Source of the DNA: an uncultured Dorea sp. | GTDB taxonomy: Bacteria > Bacillota > Clostridia > Lachnospirales > Lachnospiraceae | Length of the DNA: 11,261 bases | Direction: 5' to 3' | NCBI GenBank assembly: GCA_910579335.1 | Contig: CAJTUQ010000030.1 | Coordinates: 1-11,261 of the forward strand | Shown: positions 6,865 through 11,261 of the stretch, piece by piece | How positions within the stretch are numbered: position 1 is the stretch's first letter | Layout: every line of letters starts with the position of its first letter | Notes under the pieces: model-generated | The model's input: only the letters and a program-made list of their open reading frames with translations | What the model was told of the DNA's origin: nothing | The model's database searches: none | Translations under genes and position numbers: made by a program

Positions 6865-7611
6865 TTATAAAATCTTTGACAAAAACTCCTTCAGTCTTTC
6901 ATCCTTCGGATTCTCGAAAAACTCTTCGGGTCCTGCCTGCTCCTTAATCTGCCCTTCATCCATAAAGATGATTCTTGTAGCCACCTCTTTGGCAAACCCC
7001 ATCTCATGGGTGACTACTACCATTGTCATCCCATCTCTGGCAAGCCGCTTCATCAGCTCCAACACCTCGCCCACCATCTCCGGGTCCAATGCCGACGTAG
7101 GCTCGTCAAACAGCATAACCTCCGGATCCATTGCCAGCGAACGGATAATCGCAATCCTCTGCTTCTGGCCGCCCGAAAGCTGCGACGGATACGCATTTGC
7201 CTTCTCCTCCAATCCAACTAAGCGCAAAAGCTCCATCGCCCTTTTCTCAGCCTCGTCCCTGCTCTTTTTCAAAAGCTTCACGGGGGCAAGGGTGATATTC
7301 TGCAGAATCGTCTTATGCGGGAACAGATTAAAATGCTGGAATACCATCCCCATCTTCTGCCGATGCTTATTGATATCCACCTTCTTATCCGTAATATCCG
7401 CACCCTCAAAAAACACCTTGCCTCTCGAAGGTTCCTCCAAAAGATTTAAAGAGCGCAGAAAAGTTGATTTCCCGGAGCCTGACGGACCGACGATTACCAC
7501 GACCTCGCCTTTGTGTATTTCCTCGGAAATCCCGTTAAGGGCGTGCAGTTCCCCGAATATTTTGTGCAGATCCTGTACCTTAATCAAAGTATCTCCGTAA
7601 TTAGTGGTCAC
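6865..7611 (-). CDS. Polar amino-acid ABC importer, ATP-binding protein (GlnQ/HisP type)
   Basis: This 248-residue cytoplasmic ATPase powers the amino-acid importer encoded with it. All motifs are present: Walker A GPSGSGKST (42-50), Q-loop Gln92 in FQHFNLFPH, signature LSGGQKQR (145-152), Walker B VMLFDEP (165-171), D-loop SALD and switch His202 in VTHEMGF. After the signature the usual RVAIARALA reads RIAIIRSLA, a mild deviation. Length is normal. The reading frame begins at a GTG (7611) that overlaps the permease gene by 11 bases and has GGAGG 10 bases upstream. A TTG at 7587 with GGAG 5 bases upstream would begin the protein at IKVQDLHK, where homologues usually start, and is a serious alternative. 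It is the last gene of the operon, followed by the terminator at 6803-6852. The substrate is probably a polar amino acid or cystine, not determined by this subunit. Confidence 0.95.
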   Translation of the reverse strand: MTTNYGDTLIKVQDLHKIFGELHALNGISEEIHKGEVVVIVGPSGSGKSTFLRSLNLLEEPSRGKVFFEGADITDKKVDINKHRQKMGMVFQHFNLFPHKTILQNITLAPVKLLKKSRDEAEKRAMELLRLVGLEEKANAYPSQLSGGQKQRIAIIRSLAMDPEVMLFDEPTSALDPEMVGEVLELMKRLARDGMTMVVVTHEMGFAKEVATRIIFMDEGQIKEQAGPEEFFENPKDERLKEFLSKIL

Positions 7612-8296
7612 TGCTCCTCAGCCTCCTCTCCAGTATATTTACAAGCTTTGTAAATATAATTACCATCGTCAGATAGATAATGCCGACTGCCAGCAGAGGC
7701 ATAAGCGGGTCATAGGTACGGCTCCTGATAATATCCCCGCCTTTTGTAAGGTCCTGCAGCGCTATGTATCCGGAAACAGAAGTCTCCTTCAAAAGGACAA
7801 TAAACTCATTGCACAGTGCCGGAAGCACATTTTTAAATGCCTGCGGCATAATGATGTAGCGCATTGTCTGGACATAGTTAAACCCAAGGCTCCGCCCCGC
7901 CTCAAACTGCCCGCTGTCAATGGACATAATGCCGGAGCGGAAGATTTCCGCCACATAAGCGCCGGAATTAAAGCCGAAAGCCATCACAGCTACCGTAACC
8001 TTGCTGATATCCCTTGCACTTCCGAATATTACAAAGTAAATAATCAAGAGCTGTACGACCACAGGCGTCCCGCGGATAACCGTCAGATACAGATTGCACA
8101 AGGCGTTTAAAATCTTAAGCTTTCCCGTCTTGTCATAAGTGGAACGCACGACCGCTACAAGAAATCCCAGCACGATACCTATGATAACCGCAAAGAACGT
8201 TACCTGCAGGGTCGTGATAAGGCCGTCCGCAATATACTGCCACCGGTCATCCGTAATAAAATTATTTACAAACTTGTTCTGCACTCCCTCAAACAT
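7601..8296 (-). CDS. Polar amino-acid ABC importer, permease (HisM/GlnP type)
   Basis: This 231-residue inner-membrane subunit forms the translocation path, probably as a homodimer since only one permease gene is present. Hydrophobic segments lie near 24-50, 65-92, 100-118, 155-175 and 198-220, which fits the five-helix amino-acid permease core. The family motif RGTP is at 75-78 and the cytoplasmic EAA loop that docks the ATPase is at 132-154 (EAGRSLGF, then a conserved MPQA). The start ATG has AGGG 7 bases upstream and lies 19 bases after the stop of the binding-protein gene. The 3' end overlaps the ATPase gene by 11 bases, which suggests coupled translation. Confidence 0.95.
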   Translation of the reverse strand: MFEGVQNKFVNNFITDDRWQYIADGLITTLQVTFFAVIIGIVLGFLVAVVRSTYDKTGKLKILNALCNLYLTVIRGTPVVVQLLIIYFVIFGSARDISKVTVAVMAFGFNSGAYVAEIFRSGIMSIDSGQFEAGRSLGFNYVQTMRYIIMPQAFKNVLPALCNEFIVLLKETSVSGYIALQDLTKGGDIIRSRTYDPLMPLLAVGIIYLTMVIIFTKLVNILERRLRSSDH

Positions 8297-8315
8297 ACCT
8301 TATCCCTATCTGCTG

Positions 8316-9092
8316 TTACTCAGCATCTGACTTAATGTACTTTGCAACAATTTCATCCAGCTTTCCGGATTCCTTTAATTTTGCAAGCGCTCCGTTTACC
8401 TTCTCTAACAATTCCTCATTGTCCTTCGCAATAGCGATGGCATACTCTTCCTCTGTGAATGCCTCGTCAAGAATCTTAAGCTCTTTCGCATCTTTTACAA
8501 ATTCCTTCGCCGGCTCTCCGTCAATCACTACCGCGTCAATTTTTCCCTGAGTCAATGCCTGTACTGCCTCAAAACCCTTATTGTACTGCTCGACTTCCGC
8601 ATCCTTAATATCGCTTGCATAGATATCGCCTGTCGTCCCAAGCTGAACGCCTACCTTTTTCCCGGTAAGGGCGTCCGGCCCTGCAATATCGCTGTCCTCT
8701 TTTACAATGACGACCTGTGTGGCCTTCGCATAAGTATCAGAGAAATTTACATTCTGGAGACGGCTCTCCGTCACGGTCATTCCTGCCACGCCGATATCTG
8801 CCTTTCCGCTGTCAACCGCCGGAATGATAGAGTCAAACGCCATATCCTCAATCTTAAAATCCATTCCAAGCTCTTCTGCAACCGCTGCGGCCATCTCAGC
8901 GTCAATACCTACGATATCATCGCCCTCATGGAACTCGTACGGCGGGAACTCTGCATTAGTCGCCATAACAAGCGTCTTCTTTTCCTCTTTGCTTTCCTCT
9001 TTACTGCCTTCGTCTTTACTGCTGCCGCATGCCGCCATAGAAAATACACAGGCTGCAATTAATAACATACTGGTTAACTTCTTCATATTCAT
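8316..9092 (-). CDS. Amino-acid ABC importer, substrate-binding lipoprotein (SBP family 3)
   Basis: This 258-residue extracytoplasmic receptor captures an amino acid and delivers it to the permease. It begins with a lipoprotein signal: KK at 4-5, a hydrophobic core, and the lipobox SMAAC with Cys22 as the lipidation and anchoring site. An acidic/lysine-rich linker (about 23-40) follows, then the two-lobed SBP_bac_3 fold. Typical ligand-site landmarks are AEFPPYEF (47-54), AGMTVTESR (103-111, Arg111 expected to bind the carboxylate), QLGTTG (150-155) and the acidic VIDGE (Asp191, expected to bind the amino group). The start at 9092 is chosen because GGAGG lies 8 bases upstream; the longer frame from 9116 would include that ribosome binding site. 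Lipidation fits a Gram-positive host. The exact amino acid cannot be read from the sequence. Confidence 0.95.
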   Translation of the reverse strand: MNMKKLTSMLLIAACVFSMAACGSSKDEGSKEESKEEKKTLVMATNAEFPPYEFHEGDDIVGIDAEMAAAVAEELGMDFKIEDMAFDSIIPAVDSGKADIGVAGMTVTESRLQNVNFSDTYAKATQVVIVKEDSDIAGPDALTGKKVGVQLGTTGDIYASDIKDAEVEQYNKGFEAVQALTQGKIDAVVIDGEPAKEFVKDAKELKILDEAFTEEEYAIAIAKDNEELLEKVNGALAKLKESGKLDEIVAKYIKSDAE

Positions 9093-9124
9093 AATTAGCT
9101 CCTCCACTATTTGCATAAAAATAC

Positions 9125-9153
9125 ATTACAACAAATATTTTATCATATTCCAA
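9125..9153 (-). promoter_or_regulatory. Candidate promoter of the amino-acid importer operon
   Basis: On the minus strand TTGGAA (9153-9148), 17 bases and TGTAAT (9130-9125) give a moderate vegetative promoter with a leader of roughly 25-30 bases. Its -35 box touches the T-run of the uppP terminator. A TAAAAT box a little further upstream, with a poorer -35 match, is an alternative. No riboswitch or operator is evident in this short leader. Confidence 0.4.
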
Positions 9154-9204
9154 ACAAAAAGCAAGTGGGTTTTTCCACATATTTTCATTAAAAACCCACT
9201 TGCT
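9152..9204 (-). terminator. Intrinsic terminator of the HAD-uppP unit
   Basis: Bases 9160-9174 and 9190-9204 are a perfect 15-bp inverted repeat with a 15-base loop, and the minus strand continues TTTTTGTTT after the 3' arm. It starts 11 bases after the uppP stop. The plus strand has no T-run after the stem, so it is directional. Confidence 0.9.
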
Positions 9205-9215
9205 AATATGCATAT

Positions 9216-10043
9216 TTACACAAAAACCATCTGAATCAATGTCACCAGCACAATTAAGCCGCCCAATATAATACGGTAATATCCGAATATTTTAAAGTCA
9301 TTCTTTTTAATATAACCCATCAGGAACTTTATTGCAAAAACAGAGACAATAAAAGAAACTGCGCAGCCAAGCAGCAAAAGCCCCAGTTCCTGACCGGTAA
9401 ACTTAAAGCCGAACTTTATAAGCTTTAAGAGGCTAGCTCCAAACATCGCCGGAATCGCAAGGAAAAACGTAAACTCCGCAGCCACTTCCCTTGAAATTCC
9501 AATCATCAGCGCACCGACAATCGTCGCTCCCGAACGCGAAGTACCCGGAATCAATGCAAGCATCTGGAAAATACCAATCCATACAAGCATTCCCACAGTC
9601 AAATCCGAAATTCTCCTGACAGAAGGCTTTTTTTGCGCATTCCGCGTCTCAACGATAATAAACAGCACGCCATATACGATAAGCATAACCGCAACCGGAA
9701 GCGGCTTATAAAACAGCTCGTCAAGGATATCATTAAACGGTAACCCTATAAGAGCCGCCGGAACCGAAGCAATCACTACTTTAATCCACATCTGCCAGGT
9801 AAGCATCTTCTGCTTGTTTGTCTTGGACGGCGAAAATGGATTGAGCTTATGGAAATACAGCACTACGACCGCCATAATTGCGCCAAGCTGTATCACTACA
9901 TTGAACATTTCCATAAACGCATCACTTAAACCGGGCTTTAGCAGGTCCCCCACCAGGATAAGATGACCCGTACTGCTCACAGGCAGCCATTCCGTAATCC
10001 CCTCCACAATTCCAAGAATAAAAATCTTTAACACATCCAGCAT
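9216..10043 (-). CDS. uppP: Undecaprenyl-diphosphate phosphatase (UppP/BacA)
   Basis: This 275-residue membrane enzyme removes a phosphate from undecaprenyl pyrophosphate, recycling the lipid carrier for peptidoglycan and other wall polymers; the family confers bacitracin tolerance when abundant. Both family signatures are intact: EGITEWLPVSSTGHLIL at 14-30, with Glu14, Glu18 and His27 matching the known catalytic glutamates and histidine, and PGTSRSG at 166-172 with Ser169 and Arg170. The later motif SREVAAEFTFFLAIP (184-198) also fits. Several hydrophobic segments cover most of the rest. The start at 10043 is chosen because it begins right before the conserved first helix and has AAAGGA about 9 bases upstream; the extra 14 residues of the longer frame from 10085 look unlike family members. 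It follows the HAD gene by 43 bases without a terminator, so the two are probably one transcript. Confidence 0.96.
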   Translation of the reverse strand: MLDVLKIFILGIVEGITEWLPVSSTGHLILVGDLLKPGLSDAFMEMFNVVIQLGAIMAVVVLYFHKLNPFSPSKTNKQKMLTWQMWIKVVIASVPAALIGLPFNDILDELFYKPLPVAVMLIVYGVLFIIVETRNAQKKPSVRRISDLTVGMLVWIGIFQMLALIPGTSRSGATIVGALMIGISREVAAEFTFFLAIPAMFGASLLKLIKFGFKFTGQELGLLLLGCAVSFIVSVFAIKFLMGYIKKNDFKIFGYYRIILGGLIVLVTLIQMVFV

Positions 10044-10086
10044 GTCGCACTTTCCTTTCTTCGTCAAATATTCTTCGGCATACATT

Positions 10087-10917
10087 TTAATACATGCTTA
10101 ATACATGTTTTTCTATAAATACCGCGACCCCGTCCTTGTCATTGGACAAGGCCGTCATATCGGCAGCGTCTAAAACAGGCTGTATGGCGTTTGCCATAGC
10201 AACGCCGGTCCCTGCTTCTTTTATCATCTTCAGGTCATTGGAGCCATCCCCGAATGCGAGAACCTCATCTTTTTCAATCCCTAGCCTTTCTGCCAGCCAC
10301 AGCAGCGCCGCACCTTTATGGACGCCGCCGGCATTTACCTCAATATTAGTATCAAGCGCCCCTGTGACTTCTACGTCTCCAAGCGCCTCCACCCTCTTCC
10401 ACGCTTCCTCCTGCTCTCCTTTTTTACAGAAAAGAGCTTGTATTTTATCGAGGCTTCTGTTCTCCTTTTCAAATTTTACCCGGATATCTTCAATGGGAAC
10501 TCTCGTTGATGCAATATACCGGGCCATAGCGGGCGACGTCACGTACTCGCCGATACGTCCCACAAAATCCTTCGGCATATATCCCTGCCCGTCATAATAT
10601 ATATCTCGTAGTGTATCATAATCTTCAAAAATATCCAAGATTTTTCGTGCCTTTTCGACGGATAAAAGATTTTCGCATATTGTCTTCCCTTCTTCTATGA
10701 TTCTGGCCCCATTGGAAGTAATCATATACCGTATCCCTTCAAATCCGGAAATCTCTTTCGGAATACCGCTAAGGGGCCGTCCCGTAACCGGAAGCAGGAT
10801 TATGCCTCTGCCGGCCGCCTCCTTTAAAATTTCCTTTGTATATTCCGTCAGCCTTTTATCTGTGGTCAGCAGCGTACCGTCCAAATCAAAGCCTGCCATG
10901 CGGATTCTACGCTTCAT
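10087..10917 (-). CDS. Cof-type HAD-IIB family phosphatase
   Basis: This 276-residue soluble enzyme belongs to the HAD superfamily, class IIB (Cof/YidA-like), which dephosphorylates sugar phosphates, flavin nucleotides and similar small metabolites. The four motifs are complete: I, DLDGT with nucleophile Asp11 and acid Asp13; II, Thr45 in VTGR; III, Lys201 in HKG; IV, GDGSND with Asp224 and Asp228 for magnesium. The C2B cap occupies about 85-195. Length is typical. The start at 10917 overlaps the preceding gene by 11 bases and has AGAGGA about 11 bases upstream; Met7 (10899) lacks a ribosome binding site. It probably shares a transcript with the upstream DUF1444-like gene and with uppP. Whether it acts on a polyprenyl or wall precursor is unknown; substrate range in this family is broad. 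Confidence 0.93.
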   Translation of the reverse strand: MKRRIRMAGFDLDGTLLTTDKRLTEYTKEILKEAAGRGIILLPVTGRPLSGIPKEISGFEGIRYMITSNGARIIEEGKTICENLLSVEKARKILDIFEDYDTLRDIYYDGQGYMPKDFVGRIGEYVTSPAMARYIASTRVPIEDIRVKFEKENRSLDKIQALFCKKGEQEEAWKRVEALGDVEVTGALDTNIEVNAGGVHKGAALLWLAERLGIEKDEVLAFGDGSNDLKMIKEAGTGVAMANAIQPVLDAADMTALSNDKDGVAVFIEKHVLSMY

Positions 10918-11261
10918 AGACTGTCAGTTCCTCTCTTTCCCGTGAAAATAAAAACACCGTATCCGTAATGCGGTCCGCACCGTTTTCATACGCCTGCCTG
11001 CCGTGCAAAAGCATGCCTTCCACGACTTTCTTTTGTCCTGCGGGAGCAAACAGCACGGTATCTTTACAAGGCACCATAATAACAAGGTCATCCTTTAATT
11101 TATTCACGCAGACCTGCCAAATATGCTTAAAACAGACTGCGCTGGCCTCATGGATGCCATCCGCAATAATACTGTATGCGCCGTCCCACGTATTTCCAAA
11201 CACAAATTCAACATCTCTTACAAGATTCTCACATGCCGTGTGATACATCTCTTCTATATCT
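10907..11261 (-). CDS. DUF1444 (YtpQ)-like protein, C-terminal part, cut by the window edge
   Basis: The frame is open to the end of the window: the codons before the first Met (11248) are GAT ATA GAA GAG with no stop, and no good ribosome binding site precedes that ATG. I therefore read this as the last 117 or so residues of a longer gene. The pattern matches the C-terminal half of the Bacillus YtpQ (DUF1444) proteins by memory: E-E-M then an A-x-x-N-L helix, a GA/DA-S strand region, then K-DDLVIMVPCKD-VLFAPA, a helix, ITDTVFLF and a final acidic strand. The related Lachnospiraceae family DUF5688 is an alternative. The role of either family is not established. The stop overlaps the HAD start by 11 bases, pointing to translational coupling. 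Confidence 0.6.
   Translation of the reverse strand, partial: DIEEMYHTACENLVRDVEFVFGNTWDGAYSIIADGIHEASAVCFKHIWQVCVNKLKDDLVIMVPCKDTVLFAPAGQKKVVEGMLLHGRQAYENGADRITDTVFLFSREREELTVYEA

Noticed and set aside
6968..7600. A 210-codon open frame on the plus strand opposite the ABC ATPase
   Set aside because: It lies entirely within a gene with complete ABC motifs, its product shows no recognisable domain, and there is no good ribosome binding site or promoter. It is a shadow of the codon pattern on the other strand.
7604..8110. A 168-codon open frame on the plus strand opposite the ABC permease
   Set aside because: It is antisense to a secure permease gene, and its product is rich in His, Arg and Cys without a fold signature, as expected for a shadow frame.
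9093..9159. A possible riboswitch or T-box in front of the amino-acid importer
   Set aside because: The leader is far too short and shows no conserved stem set; only a simple promoter fits.
9160..9204. The perfect 15-bp inverted repeat as a mobile-element remnant or operator
   Set aside because: It sits 11 bases after the uppP stop and is followed by a T-run on the coding strand, so a normal intrinsic terminator explains it.
10044..10085. A 14-residue N-terminal extension of UppP
   Set aside because: The residues are charged and unlike the family start, and the ATG at 10043 has its own ribosome binding site and begins at the conserved first helix.
10094..10597. A 167-codon open frame on the plus strand opposite the HAD gene
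   Set aside because: The real gene has all four HAD motifs. The antisense product is Ser-rich and low in complexity, with no supporting start signals.

Overview
The window looks like chromosomal DNA of a low-to-moderate GC Gram-positive anaerobe of class Clostridia, most likely Lachnospiraceae. The reasons are strong GGAGG-type ribosome binding sites, TTGACA/TATAAT-like promoters, a lipoprotein solute-binding protein, RND and YitT families of the type common in Firmicutes, and no outer-membrane partner genes. The taxonomic call is inference from gene content and style, not from a marker gene. All nine supported genes are on the minus strand, so transcription runs from high to low coordinates. 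No RNA genes, CRISPR array or complete mobile element were seen, and no gap without a gene exceeds about 230 bases.

Read in the direction of transcription there are five units. (1) About 11261-9216: a 5'-truncated DUF1444/YtpQ-like gene that overlaps a Cof-type HAD phosphatase by 11 bases, then uppP (undecaprenyl-pyrophosphate phosphatase), ended by a perfect 15-bp hairpin terminator. (2) 9153-6803: a complete polar amino-acid ABC importer in the order binding lipoprotein, permease, ATPase, with its own promoter and a strong terminator. (3) 6790-5747: a YitT-family membrane protein behind a 230-base control region that carries a perfect 8-3-8 inverted repeat. (4) 5711-4700: an alpha/beta hydrolase of the proline iminopeptidase (S33) type, with its own promoter and terminator. 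(5) 4614-82: an RND-family exporter of 1266 residues followed 46 bases later by a small MESH1-like HD hydrolase, ended by a terminator.

Most of this is ordinary housekeeping, transport and envelope biology. The most notable item is the RND pump. It carries a long insertion of about 240 residues that looks like an alpha-helical hairpin, placed exactly where Gram-negative RND pumps have the TolC-docking subdomain, and no adaptor or TolC gene lies nearby. Its pairing with a probable small alarmone hydrolase is a second point of interest. The first 80 bases, past the last terminator, hold a near-consensus promoter pointing the other way. I did not find convincing evidence for a wholly new multi-gene system.
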